From contig OY282560.1 in the NCBI GenBank assembly GCA_958295665.1, positions 304,417,536 to 304,481,535 on the forward strand: DNA of 64,000 bases. Direction: 5' to 3'. The notes under the pieces are model-generated. The model ran no database searches and had not been told where the DNA came from. It saw only the letters and a program-made list of their open reading frames with translations. The position numbers and the translations under genes were made by a program. Source of the DNA: Tipula vernalis. Lineage: Eukaryota; Arthropoda; Insecta; Diptera; Tipulidae. Shown piece by piece: positions 44,697 to 56,403 of this stretch; position 1 is the stretch's first letter, and the number at the start of each line of letters is the position of its first letter.

Positions 44697-45870
44697 GGAT
44701 TCGGCAAATTTGCAAATGATTTTGCAACAAGTGCAACAATTAGAAGAAAGAGGAAAACATCTACAAGGCCTAGTAAAAGAGTCCTAGGAATTGGCCATAT
44801 TTTATTTTGAGCGAAATAAAAAGTTCGCTGCGTTAGTTATCGCCTTAAATGGTACAAAAAGTATTGACCGTAAATTGTGGAATTTTGTAAAATAGAATAA
44901 ATAACAGGTAAACTTTATTTTAACATTTTCATTTTCAACCATTTCAGATAAGATAAAGTTTATATTGGGAGGTAGAAGTGCCGTCGTACAGCGAGCAAAA
45001 ATTTACTGAGGACTTCAGAATGGGTCGACAAACTTTTAATGAACTTGTCGAATCAGTGAAATGCATAATGCTCTTGGATGGATGAGACTATAAAAGAGCA
45101 CACTGAAGGTTTTGAGCGAACGCGGGGATTTCCTCAAGTTTCCTCAAGTTTAATATTATAAAATGTTTATTACAATTTTTACTTTAGATGGTTGCCACAT
45201 AGAAGTATGTCCATCTAAGGAAGAGGCAACGGATTACTATAACTATAAGGGATGGTAGTCAATTGTATTGATGGCAGCGGTTGATTACAGGTAGGTAATG
45301 AAAATATTTTATATTGATACATTTATCTTTGATTAATTGTTTTTTTTTTTCAGATATCGTTTCACATACATAAACGTAGGCTCCCCTGGTAAAAACAACG
45401 ACTCACATGTTTTTGAAAAATCGTAATTAAAATAGATGCAACATAATAATGAGCTATTTTATAAGAACGAAAACACAACAGAGGGAGCTTCAATTCCCGT
45501 TTTACTCTTAGGAGATTCGGCGTTCAAGCTGAACCCATACCTTATGAAGCCGTACCCAGGAAACGACTTATCGTCCGTTGAAAAACATTTCAATTACATG
45601 CTGTCACGATCCCGTCGTGTTTTTGAAAATGTTTTGGGCATTTGAAGGCGCGCTTCCGGAAAATTGGTCGAGGGTTAGAAATCGTACCTCAACATGCAGC
45701 TTTAGTAATTCAAGCAAATAATAAAAAGTAAAATTTTAAGTTCACTGAGCAAGAAGTGCAAGTACATTCTGTGCTTAATCAACCAACGAATACGACGAGG
45801 CAATGCGATGGCAATTTAAATGCATCGGCTATAAGAACTAGTATCGCAAAATATTTGTAGACAGGTTTGT
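44697..45870 (+). pseudogene. second Harbinger nuclease remnant
   Basis: Broken pieces of a HARBI1-like protein: MDSANLQMILQQVQQLEE start region with a stop, FTEDFRMGRQTFNELVESVK (~45000), DGCHIEVCPSKEE and YNYKGW (first-Asp block, ~45190), a stop, INVGSPGKNNDSHVFEKS, then LLLGDSAFKLNPYLMKPYP (second Asp, 45500) and LSRSRRVFENVLGI (Glu, 45600), a stop, and a C-terminal relic. Intron-like gaps are visible (for example before 45355). A different Harbinger lineage from the intact one; its DNA-binding partner is probably the minus-strand relic at 51702-52555, now separated by a BEL element. Confidence 0.85.
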
Positions 45871-46277
45871 TTAATAATTTTAAAAATGTATTTCACAGAC
45901 AATAAATTCATCAGATGTTTACATATAAAATTAAAAAATATTCTCAGTATGTATATACATACACTCAGGTCTTAATTAATAATCCATTATTCAAATTCAT
46001 TAATATTTCATTGAACTTCCATCAATTCATAGTTATCTAATTATTATTATTAGTTGTTGTTTTAATTATACGACTTTAACTTATTTGTGTTGTAATTGCA
46101 AAATAAGCAATCGTATACGAAAACACAAATTGCTACAATTATAACAAAAAAAAAACGAACTGCAGTAATCCATAAATGTTTTTTTAATTATATTTAATTT
46201 TACAAAAAAAAAAAGCGACATACACTTTATTATTTGTTAGAACAAAATTTTTAATTTAATTTTTTTTTTTATTTGAT
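45871..46277. other. AT-rich spacer with A/T tracts
   Basis: No coding motif. The left boundary of the BEL element's 3' LTR must lie near the poly-T at 46253-46270 but is not resolvable. Confidence 0.4.
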
Positions 46278-46435
46278 GAATATATCCATTTTCTATCGAT
46301 GACAAATCAACAATAATAATAAGAATAAAAAATTGGTAAGCCATAAATTTGTTTCACCTACTTTACATGTAAAATTAATATTTTGTACAAATGAGCTTTT
46401 TCCTACTTTATGCGATGAACTTAATTGTGATAACA
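46278..46435 (-). repeat. BEL LTR copy (3')
   Basis: Shared LTR segment. On the internal side about 35 further bases reach the polypurine tract, so this LTR may extend to 46470, with that part missing from the other copy. Confidence 0.8.
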
Positions 46436-46693
46436 GGTAAAGCAGTACTAAAACCTATGCGGCGTAAACATTCTCCCGCCTGTTAAGAAAGTAATTTCTT
46501 AACAAAAAATTAAACCACTATAATTTAATGAATTAAAGAATTAAATAAGTTACAACTTATAATACAAAAATGACTGATTGAATAAAGAATTTACAAACTT
46601 ACAATACAAAACCAATAAAAACATTTTTTTTTTTCAATTTTTACTTATTCAACTATTATTTATGACTATACCGATTTAGAATTAGCTTATCTT

Positions 46694-49600
46694 CTATAAC
46701 ACATCATTTTGATCGATTGGAAGAGGGACTAATTTGACAATACTCCTTTGAATTTCGCCTTGAGTTGTCTTTACCGTTGCTACTCGTATGTTTCCATCAC
46801 ATCCTGGGAAAATCTGAATTATACGGCCTATTAACCAGGTTGCCTTTGGTAAATTGTCTTCGTTGATTAAAACCAGTTGATTTTCTTTTAAATTTGGTTT
46901 TGATGACTGCCATTTTGGTTTTTGTTGTAACGTAGTGAGGTAATCCTATGACCACCTTTTCCAAACATTTCGACCCGTAATCGTAAGTTTTGATATCTGG
47001 TTAAACGATTAATTGGAACTTCTTCCAAATGTGTTTCTGGTATTACGTTCAACGGAGCCCCAATCAAAAAATGGCCAGGCGTCAGAACATCGTAGCTGTT
47101 AACGGCCTCAGATAATGGACATATAGGCCTGGAATTTAAAATTCGTTCAATTTGTGAGCTCACTGTACATAATTCCTCGAATGTCAGGGATGCTGTGCCA
47201 ATCGATCTTAACAATAATATATGTCGTTACTCTATATTGGGGTAGCTGACCCATAATTTGCTCATTTGTGTGTTTCCGAATCTTGAAACATGTTATACAT
47301 TTCAATATATGTTGTCGGACCATGTTCCTGCAACCAACAATCCAATACCTTTGACGAATGATTGAAATTAATGTGTTTGCACCAACATGTAAATGAGCCT
47401 CATGTAGATTCTTAATGACATTCCATGAATAAATATGATTCCTCGGTAAAATTACAGAGTATTTTCTATCGTACTCACACTATGACATCGACAGACGACC
47501 GCCAACTCGTATAATTTGATTTTTATCAATGAACGATGTCAACATTAATAATTTGCTGTTTCGATCAATATTTCTTCGTTGCTGTAATGCATTGAGTTCG
47601 GTTTTGAATGCATCAGACTGTGTCCATCTAGTACATATATTTTCAGCAATTTCCAATTCCATCACCTTTGGCGGTAATATGAATTGAGCATTAAAGGCAT
47701 TTCGCTCTGAAACCTAGATGTTAAGTTTTTTACGAATTGTATTGGTATGATACCGACAGACATAACTACTCGGTAAATCTTTTGTAAAGATGAATAGTGG
47801 TTCAAAAGATGTTGACAAATATTTGTAGCCACCTTGACATAAATCGTTTCACGCACGTCCCATAATTTGACAGTATTTTCATCTTGCGTTGTTCGGGGAG
47901 ATTAATGTTCGTTTTGTTGGAAACAACTAGCCAAGATGACCTTTCTAGTTTTAAGTATGCTGGTCCTAACCACCAATTGCTCGTTATTTGCTAATTGTTG
48001 CGGGTTCAATCCTCTTGAAGTAAGATCGGCAGGATTTAGCTTCGACTCTACGTGGTTTCAATGGGCTTCTGGTAATATTTTTCGAATATATGATGTACGG
48101 TTCGCCACAAAGTTCTTCCATCTACTTGGATGATCGGATAACCAAGCAAATACCACTTGAGAATCGGTCCAAGCATACACATTATCGTATGATAGTCCAA
48201 GTGCTTGTTGTAAGTACTTGAAAAGTTTGGTTCCCAAAACTGCTGCGAACAATTCAAGGCGTGGTAGTGTAACCGTTTCCATTGGTGCAACTCGGCTTTT
48301 TGCTGCTATTAATTTTACAACAACATCGCCAGTTAAATTTTTCGTTCTCAAATAGGAAGCTGCTCCGTATGCTTGTTGTGAGGAATCACAAAAGGCATGC
48401 ATATCCATCGTACTAAATTGTGATATTTCAATACATCGACCGACTTCGATAGTTTCTAATAATTTTAATGATGATTTGATATCTTGCCAAATATCAGATA
48501 TGTCTTTAGGAAGCTCTTCATCCCAGTCAATCTTCCTTTTCCAAACCTCTCGAAATAGGATATTGAATTGGATGGTAATTGGTGTTAGAAGTCCCAGAGG
48601 ATCAAATACCCTGGATGCTGCGGAAAGTAAACTTCGTTTAGTTAGTTTTACATGTTCCGTTTGATTAACCTTATAACGGAAAACATCTCGGGTTGGATTC
48701 CAGTGTAATCCTAATGTTTTATAATATGCTGTATCGTTATCGAGAGAAAGTGATTCTTCTATACCACGTTGATCGGCGGGTATATTTGATATTATCTCTC
48801 GACTTTTCGATATCCATTTTCGAATATTGAAACCGCCTTCGTGCAACAATGTCGATATTTGGCGGTAAATTACTAGTTCTGTTGCATGATCTTCACAACC
48901 AGTCAACATATCATCAACGTAAAAATCCTTCCTTATGATTGAAGCAGCGTTTGGATGAGTTGATTCATGAATATTTGCTAACTCAAGCATCGCGCGAATT
49001 GCTAGAAATAGAGCACTAGTAATTCCATAAGTTACCGTATTTAACCTATAATGTTGAAGTGGCATATTTGGATCGTCACGCCAAACAATTCTCTGAAAGT
49101 CACGATCTTTATTTTCAACTTTTACCTGGCGATACATTTTTTGATATTCGCCGATATAGCAATGGAATGGATACGAAGACGTAATAGTATGCAGGTGAGA
49201 TCACCATCCATCAGACGACGACTTGCACGACCCATCGAAAACTACACGCAGTTTCGTGATAGTGCTCGAATCCTTGCACACTGCGTGATGAGGCAAATAG
49301 AAATGTGGCTTATCAACATTTAGGTCACCACTAGGAATACGTTCCATATACCCTATGGTTAAATACTCGTACATAAATTGACGATACTTAAGTGCTAGTT
49401 CCTTTCTTTGCACAAATTTTCGTTCCATAGATAACCATCGTCGTTCAGCACTCACCAAGGATAATCCTAGTACCATAGATGTTTCTTTGAAAGGCAATCG
49501 AACCGAAAATCGGCCATCCTCGTCCCTCTGGGTCGTAGCCTTAAAATATTCTTCACACTTTGTATCTTCTAATTTACGTTGTCTTTCAGTACAAACCTCT

Positions 49601-51129
49601 TCAATTCGCCAAAATTTTTCTAGAAGATGTAGTTCATCCTGATTTGTTGTTATCGTTTTGTGAAATGCAAGCAAATATTCAGTCGGTTCTTTTGTTACCA
49701 ACTTTCCACCAATAACCCAACCGAATATGTTATGTTGCGCTATTATCTTCGGTTGAATAACAAATTTTTCGGGTAACAGTACATCAGAAACACATCGTTT
49801 CCCAATATCAAGTCAATGTGTCCTGGTGTTGCAAAATTAGGATCAGCTAGTTTTAAATCTTTGACTACTTCCCATCTCGCTTTATTTAGTTCACTGGCTG
49901 GGATTTGCGTTGTTAATCTTGGCAAGATTAATGCGTCTACATTTAATACCTTCTCGTGGGAATGAATTGATGTCACCTTTAGTTTCACGTACCCTCGAGC
50001 TGAAGCAGCTGGTTTTGCCGCTAGTCCACTAACCATACAGGACGTCGGAAACCTTCGTAATTTAAGCCGCTGTGCCAAGGACTCCGTTATTATTGTTGAT
50101 TGCGATCCACTATCCAGCAAAGCTTTAGCCCTTTGAATGATATTATTTTCATCAATGATATTCAGCTGCACTGTGGACAATAGTTGAACAAATTGCTTGT
50201 GAAGAATTGGATTTATAAATTGCTGCTGGTTCTGTAGTTGCGTTCTTAAATTTTGATAATTCTTCGAGTTCTTCATTTGCTTTATTGGATGCACATGAAA
50301 CTGTAGTAGTATTAATTGATGAAAGCTGATTGAGTTTCGTACTATTATCATCAATGATTGACGTATTCGTTGGTTTAACAGAAACTAAGGTGTGGTTATT
50401 ATTGGAATTGCCACTAATATGTAGTAATGTGCTGTGTTTTTCTGCGCACATCAAACATTTTCGGTCGGATTTACAGTCATTTAAATAGTGACCGGAACGT
50501 AAGAAAATTCCACACAATTTATTGTTTAATACGAATTGTTTCCTTGCTGGTGGTCTTAAATCTTTGACGTAAAATGAGGGCCACTTGGAATAATCACCAG
50601 CAAATGAATCAATTTGTATTCGAGGCAAACGTACATCGCCGTGCAACACTGATTTATCGAAATGAAACATTGTTCTGTTGGTTACTAAATTATTTTCTGG
50701 TAATGGGTAAACGCTGGGCTGACGTGCTTTCAATAGACGTCGCAGGCTGGCCTCAGCATCGAAAAATGATTCTTCAAAGGCATCTACTTCGGCTTGTTGA
50801 CTATTATTAGACAAAATAGCAATTGAATCATTTATGTCATGAAATTAATTCCATGCCTTTTCCAATTTCTCAAGCCTCGTTTCGATTTGTTCCTTGTTGA
50901 TTATTTGATTCTCAGGTGGTTCACCAGCTTTCTCATCCGCAAATTTCTTAATATTTGTCAAAGTAGCTTTGATTGTACCTCGTGTTTGCTTCAGAGTAGC
51001 TACTTCGGCCATCTTGTTAACAAATAAATGTGATAATGTTTTTTTGTTTCTCAAGCCTCGTCTTTGAAGCACTTCCGCTTGCACGCTTTTTGTGAGATAA
51101 TTGTACAATGTAATTTTTAAATGTTGCAC
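46694..51129 (-). pseudogene. BEL/Pao gag-pol relic
   Basis: Minus-strand relics in order: gag start ETRLEKLEK and TRGTIKATLTNIKKF (51129-50845); PRIQIDSFAGDYSKW with the gag core deleted, so that it passes directly to VKDLRPPARKQFVLNNKLC; knuckle-like CLMCAEKHSTLLH (~50450); protease LLDSGSQSTIITESLAQRL (~50120); HIDLILGNDVF; RT approach YLPHHAVCKDSSTITKLRVVFDGS (~49270); MYRQVKVENKDRDFQRIVW, YVDDMLTG (~48910), LHWNPTRDVF; RNase H MHAFCDSSQQAYGA and LPRLELFAAVL (~48400-48260); integrase and C-terminal DUF5641-like pieces ILNSRPICPLSE, LTPGHFLIG (~47080) and WLIGRIIQIFPGCDG, ending at 46694. The long 359-codon RT frame suggests moderate age; several frameshifts and deletions kill it. Confidence 0.88.
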
Positions 51130-51496
51130 AATTTCACCTTCAGATTATGATGAGATTATTTTTTACTGCCTTTTGTAATTGAGTAAAATATATCGCGCAC
51201 TAATGTTTAACTTAAGTTCTTTATATACAAAATAATTCACTGTATATTTTGAAAATTACGTCACCACGAATCAATTTGATACAATTAGATTAAAAAATGT
51301 TTGTGGGATTCAGCAAGAGTTTGTTAGATGATTCTCGAATGATCACGAAAAAAAAACTGTTCAACCTATTCACTATACGGCAATTCGCAACTGGATTTAC
51401 CGTTAACACCGTGATATATTTCAGTAATATTGAGGTTGTAACAATGACAACATTTACACTTCAAATAACATAAGCCCGTTTCAAAACTTGCGTGAA

Positions 51497-51514
51497 TCCC
51501 GGGTTTCGGCACCA
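51497..51514 (-). promoter_or_regulatory. BEL primer-binding site, tRNA-Phe type
   Basis: The plus strand reads TCCCGGGTTTCGGCACCA, one base from the LTR start TG at 51516. This equals the 3' end of eukaryotic tRNA-Phe with CCA. It differs from the tRNA-Tyr-type site of the intact BEL, showing that two BEL lineages are present. Confidence 0.78.
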
Positions 51515-51543
51515 ATGTTTTTTTTTTTTGTTGTTTTTTTGTT

Positions 51544-51701
51544 GAATATATCCATTTTCTATCGATGACAAATCAACAATAATAATAAGAATAAAAAATT
51601 GGTAAGCCATAAACTTGTTTCACCTACTTTACAGGTAAAATTAATATTTTGTACAATTAAGCTTTTACCTACTTTATGCGATGAACTTAATTGTGATAAC
51701 A
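51544..51701 (-). repeat. BEL LTR copy (5')
   Basis: Matches 46278-46435 over the full 158 bp with a few substitutions. Poly-T stretches extend it to about 51516. It abuts the Harbinger relic at 51702. Confidence 0.8.
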
Positions 51702-52555
51702 TTCTCGAGGCAATCATTTCCCATTGAAATTTGTTTTAGTAACTCTTCCTGAATTTGCCCTGTTTTTCTAGGCTGTCGAGCAGAACTGGATATTGAAGCA
51801 ACGGCAGTACCTGATGAACGCGTTGATGTTGGCGATGGCAACGACGCTGAATAACTATTTTCATCAAGCAATATTTCGACGGTTTGATTATCAGCTGAAA
51901 AATCCAAAAATTCACCTTATTATATGTAAAGCAAACTATAATAAAATATTTATTATAAGATAATTATTTTCTACTTTTACTTACAAATTTCAACAATTAT
52001 AGATTCCTGTATTAAATCATCGTCTTTTGACGGAGAACTGCCGATTATAGGGCTAACTTCCCAAAAAAAATTCCAGTCTGATGGTGATCCACCACTGGGC
52101 CCAACATTTATTTTCTCGCTTGTACAAGAATATATTCCATACAAAAAGTTATGTTTATGTAAATAATTTATACTCTGGATAAAATGTAACCGTAATGAGG
52201 ACGTTTTTAATGCTATAGTATTGAAAAAAAAGAATTCACTTTATGTATACGTCTTATGTTTTGAGGTTATGTGGTCCTTTATCCAGAGATGAAATTATTG
52301 TTTATTTTTTTAAACGAATGAGCACACCTATATCTTGCAGAAAGATTTTTAATGCGCGATTTAATTTCCGCGGCTGTAGGTACTCCAATGTCCTCAAGAC
52401 TTCCTGAAATGTCGTTGTAAACGTAGGAATTTCGTTTTGTTTTTCGAAGTTCATCTATTTTTTTTTTTCAGACCAGCAGTCGAGTAATTTTTTGGTTTGA
52501 TCATCAGTCCATTCGCAGCGGGTTTTTTTTTGGCCGGTTCCATTTTAATTGTTAT
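51702..52555 (-). pseudogene. Harbinger Myb/SANT-like DNA-binding protein relic
   Basis: From about 52545 on minus: start MEPAKKK, then in a shifted frame EWTDDQTKKLLDCWSEK and KIDELRKTKRNSYVY, IGVPTAAEIKSRIKNLSARYR, a trihelix/Myb_DNA-bind_4-type domain found in Harbinger accessory proteins. An apparent donor follows at YR|GTGTG (~52325). A second exon-like piece (52130-51985) reads VGPSGGSPSDWNFFWEV, and a third (51905-51702) is Ser-rich with RKTGQIQEELLKQ, where it is cut by the BEL LTR. The rest of the protein is not found beyond the BEL. One frameshift is visible, so it is dead. Confidence 0.7.
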
Positions 52556-55500
52556 TTTACATTGTTATGTTACAACAAAATGCGAGCGAATAAATTTAAG
52601 GCAAATAAACAAATAAACAATTTGACGTTAGGATTAATATCAATACTAAACAAGAGAGGCGCTGCAATACTATTTCAGATTTAATAAACCGCTGTGTGTC
52701 AGGGCAATAAGATTAGTTGTGGATTAGTTAAATCGGTTTAGCTAAATCGGATTTATTAAACCACAGTCTGTCTAGGGTATAAGTTATGCGTGCTTGTGAC
52801 ATTCTTACATTATGCATAATTAAAACATATGAGACCGAAAACTTGTTAATACAAAAAGATTTATTGGAATTTTTTTAATGCTTACTATATGGTTTTCCGT
52901 AGATTCTGGAACGCTAAATACGATACCGTTGTCAAATTTGTATCATTCATAATATCTAAAAAGCGTTTTCTTCAACGCTTTCAAATTATGAGTTCTAAAG
53001 TCTAAAATCTCTAATTATGTGATTGAATGCTAATTTTTAATGTTATGTACTCAAATTAGATTTAAATTGATTATACCAAGTAAATATTTCGCATTTTCTT
53101 ATTTGCTTATAACTAGCAAAATAATTGCTAAATCTAACACCAAGCCGCACTACATAGCCCTTCGTACAAAAGCATCCACGATTCTTATAATACAAATATC
53201 AATTTATTATTATTTTTTAGTATTCAAACCTAATTCAAATCTTCGGATACATCAACATTTATAATATGTCAAGTCTATAACAATTTATAAAGTCAAAAAA
53301 CTTTACAATTCTAATTAGAATTGAAAAAAAAATCGTATTAAAAATTCTTTTGAGAAAAAAAAAAAAAAAAAAAAAAAATGTTAAATAACTTTGATCGAAG
53401 AGTAAAAATTCCCGCCCGCCTATTTTTAATTAAAAATCTATCATCTTAAAGTTTTTAAATTTTTTAATTAAATGCGAATTGGGAAAACGAGAAAATTGTA
53501 AAAATGTCTTGATACTTATAATGGAGAAAACTAAATGTTTTTCTTTTTATCGTTGTTGTGTGTCACTCTCGTTTCGATACGGGGATAACACTTTGATTAT
53601 TAGATTTTATTTCTATGAAAATAAATAAAAAGTTTTACAACAACAATAACGATGGTAGTAAACATCAAGATGTAATACTAACCGGATTGTATCATATAAA
53701 ACATAAAAGAAGAAGATATGGATAAGATACACAAATGAATTCATAAGCATGAAAAATATGAAAAAAAAATAAAATAAATTAATTTTCTTTAATTCCCAAA
53801 GCCAATTTCACCTGTTATGTTATAATATAAAAATAGAAAAATAAAAATGGTGATTCCAAATGTATACACAAATATATTACATAATTCCCACATATCTGTC
53901 ATTTTTGGTAAAATCACCATTACACACGACTGCAAAGCGTGTAATAAAACCAGAAGAAGAAACAACTTGGAAAATGTTTTTTCCATTTTTATAATTCTGT
54001 ATGAATTTTCATATCCACATGTACATATGTATATATACGTTACGTTATATATTTTCAATTTATAACATCTCAAGTTAATGTGACATTAAATTTCAGTACC
54101 TTTTACGTACACCTAATATTTGAATATACCTACATATATAGGCACGTATAATTTATATTGGAGACAAGAATTGTTTAAGTAGATCGTGTACAGTGTGTCT
54201 TTATGGGGCACTAGGAAACGAAATAAAACTATTTTCCCACCTCTGTGTCTAATGTATACCTGTGTACTACTTAGCTTTGTACGATATAAACATAATTTTA
54301 TATATATACAAAACATACATCTTTGTGACATTATATAATTTCCCATGTGGGTTATGGTGCAGAGATATTTTCTGTTATGTTTGCTTCTTTTGGTGTATTT
54401 ACATAGTATAAAATAGAACATAGAAAATGATTAAAAATTGTAGAAAAAAAAAGTGTTGAAGCAATTTGAGTTGATGTAAACTAGATTTTAATTTTGGCGT
54501 TTATACATTCAATAGAAATAAAGTAGCCCTCGATAAGATGATGAGATTAAATCAAACAAAAGGCGCTCAAACATTTCAACTTACACGTTACCAACAAGTA
54601 TTGTTGTATCGTGCAACGCAGCTAAACGAAACAATAAATATTACGATGGGTGGAAATTATCGTTGAAGTAGCAAAAAAAAGAAAAAAAAAAATGATCATG
54701 AAATTAATTTAATTTTCTTAATTTAACACCAGATAAGATTATACTTTAATCATCTTAAAAATAATTACTTTATTATTAAAAAGGAAACGGTATTGTGGAA
54801 ATATGGAGTATAATATGGGGATTTGTTGGTTGATTTATTTGACATGCAATAATATTATTTTATAGAAAATGGTCGAGGGTGAGGTTTTATTAATTACGTA
54901 GAATTGTAGTGATTATTGAAAGCACGGCGGGCTAGTTTGTGTTTGAAGAATTGAGGATAAAACATATCGTTCACATTGTTCAACTGACACTAACAGCAAG
55001 CATCAATTTCAATAATTCATTAGTTTTTATTTATTTTTATTTTATAAAATAATTACAATTCATAATAATTACAATTCATAATTCATTCCCATTTAAAAAA
55101 TCCAGTGTGTCAAAATCATACTGCTTAATCTGTGGTGAGTAGCATTACAACAAACAGTCGAGACGAATAATAAAATAGTAATCAACTACGAGCAAATAAC
55201 TAGTTAGTTTTATTTTCCCGTCGTCGAACCAAAATGAAGTGTTTACCTGAACTGTCAAAATAAACTACGCGTTCGCTTTTCTTATGCCGGGTGACTTCTA
55301 CTGTCGATTCCCCAAATTACCAAATTTACACTCGTCCCTATGGCAGGTATGGTGAATTCGTAATAGTTTGTAGACAGTCAAACCAAGCGACGCAAAACAA
55401 TGCGTTTTATTCCGCGACAAATACCATCATATTATTATACTCTGAGCTGTGATCCTACAGCCTAATGGTACAACAATCGGTTAACTAAGAAATTACTGTA

Positions 55501-56403
55501 TCTTAAATAATTATTAAATAACTATAATAAAAAGAAAACTTATTTATGTTGTGAATTATTTATATAAAAAAGATAATGCCCGTCTGTCTGTGAATAGACA
55601 AAGGTACACCCAGAGAAATGATGGGACATATTGTCCAAAAAATTTAATAACACATGCCAAATATCGGCACTTATTTGAGCTATTCCAACCTAATGTACAA
55701 TATATACAATTAACTAACAAATTAGTACCATTTATGCAAACACAAATTGACATATTTATGCCATGGAAATGAATAAATTATTAAAACAATTATCATATAT
55801 TATACATGTGATTGAACAAATTACAAAATAAAAATGTTTAGTTAGTCCCATTTCGAGCATTATTCATTCTAAATAGTTGGCATGGAGAATGCATGAACCG
55901 GAGTGTTTTATTCCTATAAAACTTCAAATTATTCCAAAAATTGTTTTTAGTTATATACCCTTTATGGAATGAATTAAAAATTAATTGCAGACACTATTCC
56001 ATTAACCGAACGATTTGGTTCTTTTCGTTTGTACGTATTATGCTACTTTTTTGCAGCTAGGATTCTTTAGTAAGACACGCTGCATCCAATGTATTGGAAT
56101 ACTTAATGAAATCCAAGGAATGTTTTTTTTGTACAGAAAGTACCATATACTGGAGCAAATAATACAATTTGATTCTATTATAGTTTATTTTTTATTTTAC
56201 TTTTTACATGCTACAATCCATTAATATTTTTTATACTAAATCCACTTATAAAATTATATTAATAAAATTATTGATTATAATTCAAAATTGTAAATATTAT
56301 ATATTATTAACATTAGATAGAGCTCAAAACCCGTATATTGTAATGTGTATGGTTATTTATGTATGTACGATCAAATGCTTGTTACAAATTTACAATATAG
56401 TTT
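52556..56403. other. gene-poor AT-rich region
   Basis: Near 52678-52775 two related words (GATTTAATAAACCGCTGTGTGTC and GATTTATTAAACCACAGTCTGTC, in part) may be the eroded end of the second Harbinger. A poly-A tract lies at 53353-53379. Short frames (53040-53264, 53789-54073, 54113-54421, 55551-55772) have no motif and atypical composition. The lower end should hold the 3' untranslated region of the gene ending at 56404. No RNA gene recognised. Confidence 0.45.

Larger units (their letters stand above)
46278..51701 (-). mobile_element. degenerate BEL/Pao element splitting a Harbinger copy
   Basis: 158-bp direct repeats at 46278-46435 and 51544-51701 (GAATATATCC... to ...GTGATAACA) differ at a few sites and represent the shared part of the LTRs; the upper one probably starts at TG 51516. 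A tRNA-Phe-type primer site lies beside the upper LTR and a purine tract GGCGGGAGAA (minus) at 46471-46480, so the element is on the minus strand. Gag-pol between them is broken. The flanks are two parts of a second Harbinger. No clear target duplication could be matched, since the left edge is in poly-T. Confidence 0.83.

Noticed and set aside
53789..54421. Frames of 94 and 102 codons with membrane-like segments
   Set aside because: AT-driven composition, overlapping frames on the other strand, no recognisable family.
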